This document shows positions 12,331-25,000 of a stretch of DNA of 64,000 nt, in pieces. Where the stretch lies: contig JABAKD010000005.1 in assembly GCA_012845835.1 (NCBI GenBank), positions 6,638,655 to 6,702,654 of the forward strand, given 5' to 3'. The notes beneath the pieces were generated by a model. It searched no databases. It saw only the letters and a program-made list of their open reading frames with translations, and was not told the origin of the DNA. The DNA comes from Undaria pinnatifida (lineage: Eukaryota; Sar; Phaeophyceae; Laminariales; Alariaceae). Every line of letters starts with the position of its first letter. Position 1 is the first letter of the stretch. Made by a program: the position numbers and the translations under genes.

Positions 12331-12367
12331 ATTATTCATCCATCGCATATCAGCGCCATCTGAACAT
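12331..12367 (+). mobile_element. Copia LTR end / primer-binding-site remnant
   Basis: ATTCATCCATCGCATATCAG and the following CGCCATCTGAACA repeat bases 7-41 of the window almost exactly, where they precede a copia gag. TATCAGCGC resembles the TATCAGAGC part of initiator-Met primer sites. This is a fossil end of a second element of the same family; no internal region follows. Confidence 0.6.
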
Positions 12368-12429
12368 TTCGGACGCATGCTTCGGTAATAATGGTGCACA
12401 TAATAAAATGCGTGACTGTTGACAGACAT

Positions 12430-13250
12430 TGGCCACCCAATTGCAGGTCTCTTAACTAGGCTGGTTCAACGTTGGTCACTCACTTGTATTAGATAAGCCC
12501 TTGTATTAGTCCCGCAAACCACGGATAGAACTAAACGCTCAAGGCGTTGCGAGTCCAAGAAGCAAATGCATCGTCCCCTTTTCCTATACGTACATGCCTT
12601 CAAAGGCATGTGAAACCCTTTTATACTATTTCCGTATCCTAGATATTACGCCTTGCCAGGCTCCCAGGACAATACCATAACACTAGCCCACCCTGATAAG
12701 CCGTATGTGCAGAAATACGGAAGCACCGGTTCCGCGGTCTAGAACCTGACTCGATGATGTGGCTCTTCAAATCTCACTCCCACACCTCTACCCTGCGAGG
12801 CTACGAAGCCCGAGGGAAAATGCCAACCCAAAAAAACACAAACGAAGAACGGAAGACGGGAAATGGACTACAAAAAACACCAGCAAATGGCGGGATCAAC
12901 AGATGCGAGAGCTATCACTTTCCGCAGATTAAGAAGGGGGCTGGGAACAAAGGGCACATAAAAGGGAAAACGGGAATTACCGAGAAAGAAGAATGAATGC
13001 CAAAACGCTGGGGTCGGACAAGAAGGTCCGGTTCGGGCCGCATCTCCACTCGGACGCGCCGCCATAACATGCACCATTTTTTGTCTGAGACTCCTTCCTC
13101 ACTTTGAGGACCTCAATACCCCACCAAAAAAGCCAGTTTTGAGTAAAAGTGCAACCCGATAACCGAACCCATGGCCTAGCTATAACAAACCATATTATTG
13201 TTGCAAAAAAACAATAGTGGCGTCCCGACATTTCGGGTTAATAGCAGCAG
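12430..13250. other. No recognisable gene
   Basis: No frame with supported coding potential on either strand. Confidence 0.5.
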
Positions 13251-13299
13251 CTGATGATGCTGCATCATATGTGTGTGGTCAATGATTAACGAAAGGAAA

Positions 13300-13510
13300 T
13301 TGATCAAAAATCAGCCTTGCAAGCTGCGTGTGATACCTTGATCGCGCGTGTTACGGGATGTGTATACCCTCGTGAAGGATACAGTGGTCGGTGACTCCCC
13401 TGCTAATAATTCCAAGGTCAACAGGACTGAGACGTTCAGCCTTGTTCTGTGCACGGAAACTACTGTATAAACTCGCGTTGAGGGGGACAAAACCAGACAT
13501 ACATATAGGT
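13300..13510. repeat. Dispersed repeat copy (second copy 26680-26865)
   Basis: Shared landmarks in order are CAAGCTG(C/T)GTGTGATAC, GATCGCGCGT(G/A)TTACGGG, GGTCGGTGACTCCCCT, GTCAACAGG, GGAAACTA and GAGGGG(G/A)ACAAAA. Identity is about 75% over about 200 bp. The family is unknown. Confidence 0.65.
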
Positions 13511-13624
13511 AATCTTTCTATCTGTGGAATTCAGTGTGCACATGAAACAAAAAGATGTTACAGTGTGAGTTAACTTTTGGAGTGGGTGGGCTACTTGGGT
13601 CTATCGGGTTTGTACGCAATTTCC

Positions 13625-13995
13625 TGTTATAAGGCTTAGTTTGGGTAAGCTATTGGTTAACCAGTGCAAGTGGTCAAACGGACTAGTACCCCACTAAATC
13701 CTTAACAAATGGCGTCGTCGACAGACCATGAGTTTTCGGGTCGTGGGTTCGATCCCCACCATCCACAATAATGAACTTTTCAGATTTTCCCCACGTCGAA
13801 CTTGAAAAAATACTCTCCGTGGTATCCCCAGGAAATGAAGCGGCTTGGATATTGACAGAGGTCCGCCGTATATCCGGCCGACCTGCTATCCCGCCGTTTC
13901 AGGGGGGGAGATTGTTATAAGGCTTAGTTTGGGTAAGCTATTGGTTAACCAGTGCAAGTGGTCAAACGGACTAGTACCCCACTAAATCCTCAACA
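13625..13995 (+). mobile_element. TRIM: miniature LTR element, 371 bp, 83-bp LTRs
   Basis: Two 83-bp direct repeats (13625-13707 and 13913-13995) differ at about one base. Each starts TGTTATAAGG and ends AACA, so they have TG...CA ends. Two bases after the first repeat comes TGGCGTCGTCG (13710), placed as a primer-binding site beginning with TGG. Just before the second repeat is a polypurine tract AGGGGGGGAGA (13901-13911). This is the full layout of a terminal-repeat retrotransposon in miniature, with no coding. The near-identical repeats suggest a fairly recent insertion, although no 5-bp target duplication is seen. Inside, GTGGGTTCGATCCCCAC (13743-13759) is a perfect tRNA T-arm followed by CCATCC, an acceptor-like 3' strand. 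Confidence 0.85.
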
Positions 13996-14396
13996 CTGTG
14001 TACTCCCTGTAAATAGTCTATATGTGGCAGGCCAGCGGAGGTCCAGCCCAGGCCTGATGCTCGGGTTGTTAGTGCTGTCCAGTCATGATGGAACATGCGG
14101 TGGACGTTTCAAGATCTATAGTCTATGTATGTGGGTTCTTTAATAGGTCGCCCATGGGTCATCGCGTGCTACAGCGGTTGGGGATATCGCATGTTGGATT
14201 CGTAGTACCATGTAGAGAGAGAGGTACTTTTGTATGAACGAGCATGTGTCATAATATGTGAGTGGGCTCATACTCTACATGCCAGCAGCTGATGATGTAT
14301 CTCATGTGTGTGGTAAATGATTCCTGATGATGAACAGTTGATTGTGCGATGCGCATGTGTGTGCATGTAGTACAGAAGAGTATCTCGTATGCAATT

Positions 14397-14792
14397 GCTT
14401 CAAGAGGTAAGACATATTACACTGCGCTGCAATTGCCGCTGCAATTGGCAATTGCATCACAGCTATGTCTACCTCAACCCCCGCGAAGTTGCACGTACGT
14501 GCAACGTTTTTAGATTTGAACATAAATTCAACAGCGATTTATGTATTATTGCTCCCTATCTATGTGCAGGTCCGCACAAAACGACGGAGTTGCGGTGCCC
14601 AGACCAACCCGACCCCAGACCTGACCCTAACCCTAACCCCAACGTAACCCTAACCCTAACCCTAACCCTAACCCCAAACCACCCTTTGGGAGCTCGAGGT
14701 CTGCTCTCGAGGTCGGCAGGGGCAGTATTTAGTTTACGTGCAAATCTGAAAACCTTGCACGTACGTGCAATATGCCTCCTGCCTCTTGAAGT
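14397..14792. mobile_element. Foldback element with palindromic TTGCACGTACGTGCAA arms
   Basis: A 16-bp perfect palindrome occurs at 14489-14504 and again at 14755-14770. Its flanks are inverted: GTTTTTAGATTTGAA on the left against GCAAATCTGAAAAC on the right, and CTTCAAGAGG... (14399) on the left against CCTCTTGAAG... (14776) on the right. The arms bracket about 230 bp that contains interstitial telomere-like repeats. This fits a MITE or foldback transposon; the ends and the target duplication are not resolved. Confidence 0.6.
14624..14675. repeat. Interstitial telomere-like (CCCTAA)n
   Basis: About 8 units of CCCTAA, slightly interrupted (CCCCAACGTAA). The G-strand is TTAGGG. It lies between the arms of the foldback element and is followed by unrelated sequence, so it is not a chromosome end. 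Confidence 0.9.
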
Positions 14793-14819
14793 TGAGGTTT
14801 GAGTTCATTTTATATGAAA

Positions 14820-15940
14820 CACAGATCTAAAATGAACCACGCAGCTTGCAAAGATGAGTTCAACCATTCAGTCGGTCGTACTCACATATGATGTTTTTCA
14901 ATCTACTATAAAAACTGGATTTTGTTGTGACAATGATAAAAAAACCATGCACCATGCGGGCACCATGCTTCGCTCTCGGTCGCCTCACATGTTGCGGTTG
15001 TGAGAGCATGCCGGGTATGCAGTGTCGCGAGCTGCTGACTGCTCTCTCCGAGGTTGTCACTTGGCGCGTTGCCTCGATACCAACCGAGGTTGCGAGTACT
15101 TGCCCCTCTACGTTCTGCCGTCCATGTTCTACATACTTGCTCCCTCTAACCGTACGACCGAAAAGACAAGTTTGAGTTCCGTCAGTCACGTCTATAGGTA
15201 TGTTCCGTCTAGACTCTCGTCCGTCACAAACCCAAAGCATAATATTTGACCTACTTGACTGACAGTTGAATATTTCAATAATAATAAATAAGTTGGATAA
15301 AAGTGACGATAAAGTAAGTCTTGACGCGTCTAGTGTCTAGTATCTAAAAGACCGGTCTCCGACCATCTGTATGCTATTCCGCCGCGTTTTACGTCGGAGC
15401 AAGGCTAGAACACATATATCTTTAAACGGAAATTTAATAAACGTTTATCTCCATATTAATATACTAAAGTTCATTAAATTTTCGTCCAATATAGACTAAA
15501 ATGAACAAAAAATTAATTATCATCAAGTTATTAATATTTATATACAATAAACCTTATATTTCCGTTCAGTGTGGAATAGAAGTATCACAAATCCGGGCGT
15601 CGGAAAGTCGAGCTAAGCTGTAAGGTCTCGCTACCCATCACTACGAAGCAGGTCCCAAAGGCAGCTGGACTCCTCCTATTTTGCGTGTGTCTGACTGGCC
15701 GGCTACTGCATCTACTCCACGGGCTGGGGGACCCGTTAGTTCTCGCCACCGTTAGTTCTCGTAGTTTGTCCTAAATCCTAAAAAACGTGGACATTTGGAA
15801 GAACTGGAATTATAAGTCAATCCTCTCAAAATAGGAGAGGAGAGGGGCACCTTCTTGCCGCACACGGCCACAAGGAGACCTGTACTATCCCATTTTTGCT
15901 GGTTTAGAACAACAGGCACTAGTACCACACAACAAGTGCG
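14820..15940. other. Gene-poor stretch upstream of the candidate first exon
   Basis: AT-rich sequence around 15240-15560 with no coding frame. Short copies of a dispersed phrase (CACGCAGCTTGCAAAGATGAG) at 14838 recur at 45851 and 57812. The promoter of the receptor gene would be expected near 15600-15940 if exon 1 is correct, but no clear promoter motif is visible. Confidence 0.4.
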
Positions 15941-15945
15941 GACGA

Positions 15946-16052
15946 ATGCTTCGGGTCGGGGAGCGCGTGCTGCTCCTGGCCCTTAGCGAGGAGCCGGACA
16001 AGCACCCGTTGGGATATCTATCCTCGAGGTTGCTCACGGATGTCGAAGGTGG
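15946..16052 (+). CDS. Candidate exon 1 of the IP3R/RyR-like gene
   Basis: An ATG-initiated frame reads MLRVGERVLLLALSEEPDKH and then PLGYLSSRLLTDVEGG. It aligns by eye with the start of the IP3R ligand-suppressor domain, which reads about L-x-hydrophobic-GD-x-x-x-L, then GFI(S)xxGLVDD. The coding is GC-rich and codon-like, in contrast with its surroundings. Several GT donors occur at 16049-16061 (GTGGGT, GTAGGT). The one at 16053 gives phase 2, which fits the acceptor of the next recognised exon at 33280. If real, intron 1 is about 17 kb. The alternative is that it belongs to another gene. The identification rests on pattern similarity only. Confidence 0.5.
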
Positions 16053-19000
16053 GTGGGTAGGTGCTTTGTTTTATCTCAGCTTTTGAATTACAATTTTTTC
16101 ACAGGTACAAGTAGTCAAGTCTAGAATATACATGGTGGTTTTGGCCTTTGATATTCCATATCGTATCGAGTGTTTCGATCAAGGTTTAGGGTGTGTCGTG
16201 TTGTCTGTTCTTGCTTGTTTGCCAAGGTCATGTTGCTGATTGCTGACCATGTGCTAGGGCCACCCCATCCCATTAGGAGCTCCATCCTGAGCCATCACCT
16301 CGTGGCCAGAATCACGGCCAGAACCATGGAAATATAATTATGCATCTCTCGAGACTTGACCTCTGCCTATCAATTGTCTATGGTTGCTGGGTGTACTTTT
16401 GATCTAAACGCAAACAAGCAGCCTGTAACAAACCACAAAAGTCAAACAACAGGTACAAACAACACAACGAGACGCACAAGCAAGCAGCACCAAAGCAGAC
16501 CACCTGCATGGCGAGAGCAAGATTGGCAAGATGAAAGAAAACGATACAAATATCCGTGGGGCGATACTCCAGCGATAGGAACAATTAATTTGCTCCGTCC
16601 AAGTGAAACGTCGTGAGCCTACTCGCACCGCCCTCCCGGGATATGTACGAGTGCTTCTCGTTGTGTATGAACGGCCATGTATAAACGCCGACCGCGTTTC
16701 TATTGCTTCCGTACGTATTTTGTATGTGCCCTTGGTCCTTGATGTTGCGGTCGCCGTGCTAAATCGGGTCCCTGGAGCTACGTTTTGAGGTACCACAGGT
16801 TTCGTGGGACTGCTGTATCACAGGCTGTAGACTAGCCGTAGAGCTATACGACTCAGACTTCTATACGTGTTGTCTTGGAGCTCTCGTACAGCCGAGCCGT
16901 TACCCCCTACGATTTCTACTGCTTTCCTGCGTAGTAACTGCTTGTATATTGCAAGTCGCGGTGCTAAATCGGGCCCCCACCACTACAACAGCAGTACGTA
17001 CATAAAGAGGCACTGGTAAGATAAAGCGGTAAGAGAGGTTTCGTAGGCTAGAGCTACTACTACTTGCTGCTGTAAGCTCTACAGCCGAACCGTTACGCCC
17101 TACACGCCTGTCTGCTGTCTGCTGTTGCTCACCACATGTAAACACTTGACTGTCATATGTAACGGATGATGCTGTAAGAATACAGCAGTACAAGACACCA
17201 AATAAGAAACGGAAATATATAAATAGTCTAGACTAGTCTATAGTCTAGTCTGCAAGTACTGCGTACAGGTAGAGGGTGTTCCACGCTTACTTCAGTATAA
17301 TTTAATGGCTCCCGGGTTACTTGTGTTCCCACAAATACCAGCCTGTCTTTCTGGTGGCCCTACTTCGTCGTATAACAGGTGTCCTGTACTGCTGTTGGCG
17401 GCTTCCGACTGATATGTTGTGTTTTGTGTTTTGTGAACCTCAGCCCGGCGTTCGTTTTCTTGGTATGCGAAATATTACCCTATAACACGCAAGACGACAC
17501 ATCCCATCGGACCAATTTCAGAACCGAGGTTGTCCTATCTGCCCTTCGAGGGGAGCACACGCAACGACACAATGGTGGCTTTTGAAATGTCTTCGGTCGA
17601 GAGCTTCCCGAAGAGAAATCGCTGGCCGTTTTGCGCTCTCCCCGTCGTCGAGAAAACCAGCTTCGAAAATCATCCGAGGTGGTGTGCCATTATTGCGTGT
17701 TAGCTGTTATTGGCATACGATAGTTGTCCTGTACTACAGCAGTTACAGCAGTAGCGTGTGCAATAGTGCGATTAATGCTTGATGCTGACCCCTCTTTTTA
17801 ACCGCACTCCCAATATGTGGACAAAACACTTGAATTAAAGTGGGACAATTTTAGGAGTTGGAAATGTCCTAGACTTGTCGTGAGCCTCCATTTATGTTGC
17901 AGATTGCAATTTCTTCCACTTTCTCTTGTCGATCGAATACCGGTACGAAGATAGTTCTTGAAAATACGTCGTACCGTAGAGATTTTATCTGCGGCTGCAC
18001 GTAAACGCGGCAGCACTTGAGAAGGTGGTCGTTGAGAAAAAATGGCTTGACTCTTGCTCGAAAAATAAAAAATATATTTAACTAGACTATTAATAGTCTA
18101 TATATTTTGACAAGAGAAAATAGTGTCCTCGTAGGAAACACACCTAAATAAACCCTGCCTCTCATAGATACTGGTCCTGGTAGAATGTAAGTTCCGTTGG
18201 CGGAAATAAGATGGTGTCGCGCGTTCGTAATGTTGTTGTTGTTGTTGTTGTTGTTCTCACATCAACTCGCATAATCAAGTCCGTGGTCACAGGACAGGCT
18301 CCAGTCGTAATAACTGTTTTTGTTTGTTGTTTTTCACACTCCTACATTCAAGCTTCTGGACAAGCGGTGGTCACAGGTGTCGTCCCTTCTTTCTCCCGGT
18401 TCTCGTCTTCATTTTTTTCACCTACCAGGTACCAGGTCGTAAAATAGGAACATGGAAATGGAAATACGAAATCGTGACATGTTCCGCCTCTACCACGTGT
18501 GCGCCCAACTGCTTAGGGCGTGTAATAACTGAAATCGACCTCGTTGGAACGATTGGAATGGAACGAAGCTGTTCGCATTGGTTCGTTCCATTCCAACCTG
18601 TTTGTGTTCGATATGAACTGTTGAATTCTGCGCCCGAACGGATAATAGCTCAGCTGACTTTTGCGGCGGGACCTTGCAGCTCGACTTTAGGGCAGGGGTG
18701 CCGTCACGTGGGAGCGAGTGCTCCTGAGGCAGATAACTGCTTTACACGCAATTATACCGCAAGGCAAGCCTCACAGAAGACGGTGCTAGCCGTCCAAGCG
18801 GCACCCTCGGGACAAACCGAGGACAAACCTGGAGATTGTGATATTGCCGTCGTGGTTGGACAAGAGCTACTGAAAGTATTCAAACATCGGTGACACACTT
18901 TTGCCAGAAAATACGTCGCCAGAGCCTCGTTCGCAACCCGGTATTTGGCCTCGTGAGCCTCATGGCGAGGCCATGGCGGTATCGCGTGGCACCTGCCGCG

Positions 19001-22000
19001 GGCGAGCCCTACGGCGTCCACAGGTATATGCTCCACCCCATGAGTCCCATGTCATCCCATGTGCACCCATACCCTCGTTGGCCTCCAGAGTATGAAGCAA
19101 CATTCCCAGCACCAATCAGTTCGCGTTAATCTCGTTCCAAGTGGGCCGTTCGTTTTTTCTGCACAATATTGCCAATATTACTTACTCTCTGCTCTGGGAC
19201 ATATATGATATTCTTCCTCCTTCCGAAATTCGCGGTCAGGGTGGGAACGATAGGAATCAAATCGATTTGATAACCAATCAGCAGCTAGCTTAACATTATT
19301 CCGTTTCAGGTTCCAAGCGCTCCAATGCCCTTTGGGGGGAGTTAGGAGTTGACACGCGTAGAGCCTAGAAGGCGCAGTGCCGTTATACCGCAGCCTAAAT
19401 GTATTCAGTGTTTAGGGTCCAATCATTCCCTCCCCCAGCAGACACGTCATTTTTTTTTCTTTTAATCCTCCGGTGGATGGGGAATAATAAAGCTTGAACT
19501 CACCACACTTCCACGTGTATTCATCCTCTTTAGTCCTGCGGTGGGTGGGGAATAGTAAAGCTTGAACTCCCCACACTTCCACGTTTTTTCATGCAAACAT
19601 GTGTGTCAATGCAATTCAATTGTATTCGCCATCCAGCGCTATTTGGCGTATCCTTCAGTTCCCGTGGTGACGACAGCGCGAACTGTCCCTACCGGCGGTC
19701 ACCGTTACTACAACAACAAGCGCAAGCTGCCGTGGTATGCGGATGCGTGAGTATGTCGACCCGATTTGGTCCCTGGGGATCGATTGCGGTGGAGAGAAGT
19801 CTCTTGATTTTTGTATACAAGTGAAGTTTGTCAGGAGACGGCGATTGACGCCCCCTGGACGGCGGTCTAGACGCAATTATGCTGGTTTTAGTGGGGAGTT
19901 CCTAAATATGTGATTGCCGGTGCCTAAAACGAAGGCCAAGACATGTTTTGGAACCGTGACTTCGATTCTCAGCGTCCACAACAACAAATTTCAAGAAACA
20001 AGGGAAGTTCCCAGGGCTGGTACCTGGCCCAGTGTGTACTTGCCTGTTCTACTTTACTGGCAGCACTACTACTGCAGTAGCGAGGGAGCTGCCAGTGCTG
20101 CCAGTACTTTGACGAATTGCGCACGCCCTACGATAACGCCTTGTATCGCAACAGGAGCGCATCAAATTGGGCGGCGCCGAGCGCAAGGATGATATTTTTT
20201 AAAGCAAGAAAATTTCCTAGGGCCTGGCCCTGGTCCAGTATCAATTGCCTGTACTTAAGTACTGGCAGCACGCTACGTCACTGGCGTAGGGAGCTAGCTG
20301 CCAGTGCTGCCAGTACTTTGACGACTTGCGTGCGTCCCACGATAATGCGTCATATCACAACAGAGACCCGTGAAATTGCGCAGGGCCGAGCGCCGAACGT
20401 GGTTTAGACAAAAACAGAGAAGGGAGAGAAACGAGCCATGCACATAGTCCGCTTTTTGTCGTTTATAAAGAGTCAAACCTATTATACTGCTCCTGATACC
20501 CAGGAATTGCCTTTGAAACGTGACCCAAAATCCACTCTTGCTTTAGAACAAGTGAAGCCAACTGGCCTGAAAACGTGCCTTCGGCAGAGCGCCTCGAGCG
20601 GGGCCCTCTGCGGGCGCCTCCGACAAGGCCCCCTCACCAGCCGGGGGGGGGCGATGGTTTTGGGTTTGCCGCGACCAGTGCTGTCACAGTACTCCGAGTG
20701 GGGGATGCGTGGTTGGTCGGTGTTGGGAAGCGTGCCCCTCATGGGTTCCGGTGCCTTTATTACTCTCTCCTCATGGCTCGCTGACTAGGCTCAAAACTTA
20801 TGCATTATTTCCCTAAATAGAATGCTTGAAGACAGACATAACAGGGCTGGGCAGAGTAGGGCAGGGTAGTGCAGGGTAGTGAGATGAGGGGCGTCCTGCT
20901 GGCCCCATCATCGTCACCTACATTATCGCCCATCTATGATGGCCTTGACGTGAGTGTGACATCTAATGACATCTAATATCACGTGATTTCACCTCAACCG
21001 TAACATTGTTTCACGTCGAAACTATAAACTATCCTTGTACGGAGGGCGCTCCATTACATTAGGCCAACCTGAAAAGTCGTAGATGCAGATCACATGGCAA
21101 TCAAAGGATGTCAACAAAACATCCAGAATTGGAAAGGGGACCGAAGTGCGGCTTTCCAAAACAAACGAAAATGGGGCTATAGATTCCCCCACCTCGCCCT
21201 CGTAATATTGAGGCTAAAATGCGTCATTGCAAGATGTACAGCTCTGTGGTGGAACTCAACCCAGATTTGGGCATACTCCAGGATGTTGGTTTTTACTATC
21301 GGTATCTGCGTAAACGTGCGGACCGTAAGGCCGGCGTCATCACCCGGCAATAACCCGCGACAACCAGTACCCCTCGTTATAAATGCCGTGGGAACTATTT
21401 CTTGGGCCGAAAGCGCCACGATCGCCTTTCTTCCTCGGGCAACTGCTGCGACAACGATGACAACATCGACAGCACCAGCGTGGCCGGCCGACAACCACTA
21501 CGGCACGAAACCTTGAACGCTACACGCTTATCAACCGATACAGCACCACCATCGCCAGGCCATCTAATTGCGGGACGAGGGTCCAGCTTCACCTGTGCAA
21601 GGACTAGCTTCACCCCCGCCCCCGCCCCCGCCCCCCAACAATGCACCACCCCCGCCCAGCCCCACACATGTGAATCGCTTGTCCGAGACTGACCCCCTTG
21701 TTCTAGCGATGGTCTTGGAGGTGAAACGAAAGTGTATGGAGCTTAAGCTTTTTTTACCCAGATCCCCAGGAGGATCAAGAAAAAAAAAAAAAAAAAAAAA
21801 GTCTTGAGGTGTGGGTGCAAGGAGGCCAAAACGCCGAGCCCAACCGGGATGCCCCACTCGACGTCTTCCACCGATGAGCACTTGCCGAAGACTACGGCTG
21901 CCAGCGGTTCCGGACTACAGCACGAAACTTCTGCGCCACATTCCGGGCCAAGTATGTTAAAAGGCAAAAGGCTAACGGCAAAACCAAAAAAAACTACCCG

Positions 22001-25000
22001 CAAAAAAAAAAGCGGAAAAAAAGTCAAATGCGAAGCGATGCAAGGCCAAAAGAGCTTGCCTTGGGGAGAAAAGAGCACCGGGAGGAGGTCGCGCCATCCC
22101 AAGGTCCACACAAGACCTGCCGACGACGCCAAATATGATAGTACTCCGAGTGGGGATGCGTGGTTAGTCGGTGTTGGGAAGCGTGCCCCTCATGGTTTCC
22201 GTTGTCTTTATTACTCTCTCATCATGGCTCGCTGGCTAGGCTCAAAACTTATGCATTATTTCCCTCAATAGAATGCTAAGAGACAGACATAACAGGGCTA
22301 GGCAGGGTAGGGCAGGGTAGTGCAGGGTAGTGAGATGAGAGGCGTCCTGCTTGCCCCATCGTCACCTACATTATCGCCCATCTATGATGGCCTTGACGTG
22401 AGTGTGACATCTAATGGCATCTAATATCACGTGGTTTCACCTCAACCGTGACATGGTTCACGTCAAATCTATAAACTATCCTCCTCCGGAGGGCGCTCCA
22501 TTACAGTGCACTGTTCGGATTCGGGATACTGGCCGCTGATAGCGAGTACGTGTGCTGCCTGGAGCTACGAGGGCCCAACAGTAGCCTTTACCTTGTTCTT
22601 GACAAACCAAGCATAGCAGATAAAGCATCAAACATAGTGCGTCTTTTGATATGGTCGCACAGGTTTTTTCGATTGCTGTTGTATCGCTGTATCGAAACGC
22701 GCGGCGGAGGGCGTTCTAGGGTCGGAGCGTTAGCCTGGATTAAGGTTAGTGTAAGGGTCGGGGTTAGGGTTGGGTCGATGCCATCTCGTAAGTTGTAACC
22801 AAAAACAGAATTCAAGAGCGCAAAAAAACTAGGACATCGTGACATTTCGGCGCTTTATCTGTTATGTTTTGTCTGCTAGGACCGGTAAAGGCGCCGTGAG
22901 CGCAGCCCTAGAATTCCCCCGTGTCAAACGTGAATTATTCCCTCCCTGGACCTCCATATGAATTGGAAACCCTTGGCTTGGGCACGTCGACCCGTATGTC
23001 CAGCCGACCTGCTTTGCGATACACATCCCGCCGTTCCGGGAGGGGGCAGTGCTATCACGAGCAAAGCGGTTTTCCAGGTTACGAGGGTATCGAAAGAAGA
23101 TGGGCTCCTTTTCAGTCTCGCATGCCCGAATCTCCGTGTTTCGTGTTTCGTCCCACGACCGGAATCTCCCGAAAAGAACGAACCGAAGAACGGTCGAGTT
23201 CTTTTTTTGAAGCATACCATCCCTCGAGAGCAACCGCAGCAGTTGATTGCACCAGCAGCAGGTGCCGTGGGAGCGCTTGCCACCAACGCACACAATTGAC
23301 GACAGTGACAAATGTTCACGCGCGCGAGTTCCTTGCGAGAGCTGCAATGTCGTAAGGGTTAGTTTGGATGGGCGATCAGCTATACTGCAGTAGTGGTTCC
23401 TCTATAGCGCCTGTATGTGTCAGCCGGAAATACCGGCATTATGGCGGCCACCGGCACTACTCCGCATGCCGCCAATACTGGTTGTTGTTCCCATCTGTGC
23501 CAAGCGATTTCACAGGCACTATAGCGAACAACCGGCACTACTCAATCGGCACTGCAGAGGAACAACTGTTGTAACATCTTACCAGTAACCCGACGGACTA
23601 ATTAATTAACCCTCTTTGGGACTTCTGGCGGGGGAAAATTGTCGAATTACATTGACGATTACAGCATCTACCACACAAAGCAAACCGGGCTGCTGGCGTA
23701 GGAGGTGGTTAGTGTGCGCTGCGAATTACAACCGAAGGAGTTTATTTGACACGCGTGCAGCATGAAACTGCCTGCTCATCGTGCGGCGCGCTGACTTTCG
23801 ACGGTTGACAACACTGCATATCACCCCAAAGATTTGATCAGCCCGTGTGCTATGAATGTATGCATGGGGGGGGGAGGAGAGGAAACATACGGAAACCACG
23901 GATTGTTCGGAAGACTACCAAGTGTAGAGCTCCTCCTGCGAGTTGAGCCTGAGAGTTCCTATATATGTGATGATGGTGTAAAGCAGGATGAAACACAATT
24001 CGATGCGAATCGGCGAGCGAAGAAAAGGCTCAACTCTTCTCACGATAAAAATAATGGCACGTACCATAGTGGGGAGCGGGGAAAAGAGCCTGCTTCGTGA
24101 CCCTGGATCTGAGCAACGTCTAGGGAGGGAGGAAGAAGAAAAAAAATGCAAAGGTAATAGATGGGATTGGCGAAAAAACGAACTGAGTACCAGGTACTCT
24201 TATCTACAAGATGGACAGATCACGATCTTCTTCGCCTATTGCTAGATCGTAAAGATCATCAGTGGGTTGGGATATACCGGGTACGTTCCACCCAGCTCAA
24301 AAGAGGGTCCTAACTGGTGCTTGGCATTTTTTTTGTCAGCCGTGCGAGTTAACCACTCGCTTCGCGCGTATTAGCTTTTCGAAATATTACGATTGCTTCA
24401 CTCAACGAGCCGTTCAACGCTAATTTTCGTGCATTGGTCTGCATCGATCGTCATTTGTTTGTGTCGATGGTGAGATTGCGGCACTCAACGCTACGGTTCG
24501 TAACAACATTCAAAAATGCATTAATAGGTGGTACGCTATTAATTGTAGCCTACTACGATCTGATATTACGATATGACAGCATTGGGCGGTACGGCCCGCA
24601 ACTTTTAATCATATGCGATGCTTATATTCGTGATACGCTGATTTTTAGCGTTCAAATCAGTTGCATAACGGTCTGAACGCAGCATCAAGCATTCGTTCGT
24701 TCGTTCATTCTTCATTATTCCTGATGCACCTACATCATAGTTCGTTTAAGGTTCTACGACGAGTAGCTTCTTTTTACTTTGTACCCTCTGGTGGATTGCT
24801 GTGAGAAGTGAACTCGACCTGTAGCCTCATTTTTCCCGAACTACACTGACTTACGACGTCATAATCTCCCCAGTGCCATTGATGATGCACTTGATACCCT
24901 CTTTGAGCCCAATGCCGTCTTTAGTTAGTTCCTAGGGTCTGCTATTAATAGTAGGGCATTTTTTCTCACCACAAGCTTCGACGTATAAACATAAAGCTCA

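Noticed and set aside
13743-13759. An intact tRNA gene
   Set aside because: Only the T-arm and an acceptor-like strand are present; no D-arm or matching 5' acceptor strand, and it sits within a TRIM.
14624-14675. A chromosome end
   Set aside because: The telomere-like tract is short, interrupted and followed by ordinary sequence on both sides.
15960-16050. GOLPH3-type start for the frame MLRVGERVLLLALSEE
   Set aside because: The L-x-x-x-x-LLLAL pattern is suggestive, but the following GYLSSRLLTDV and the phase fit favour the IP3R-like N-terminus. It remains a weaker alternative.
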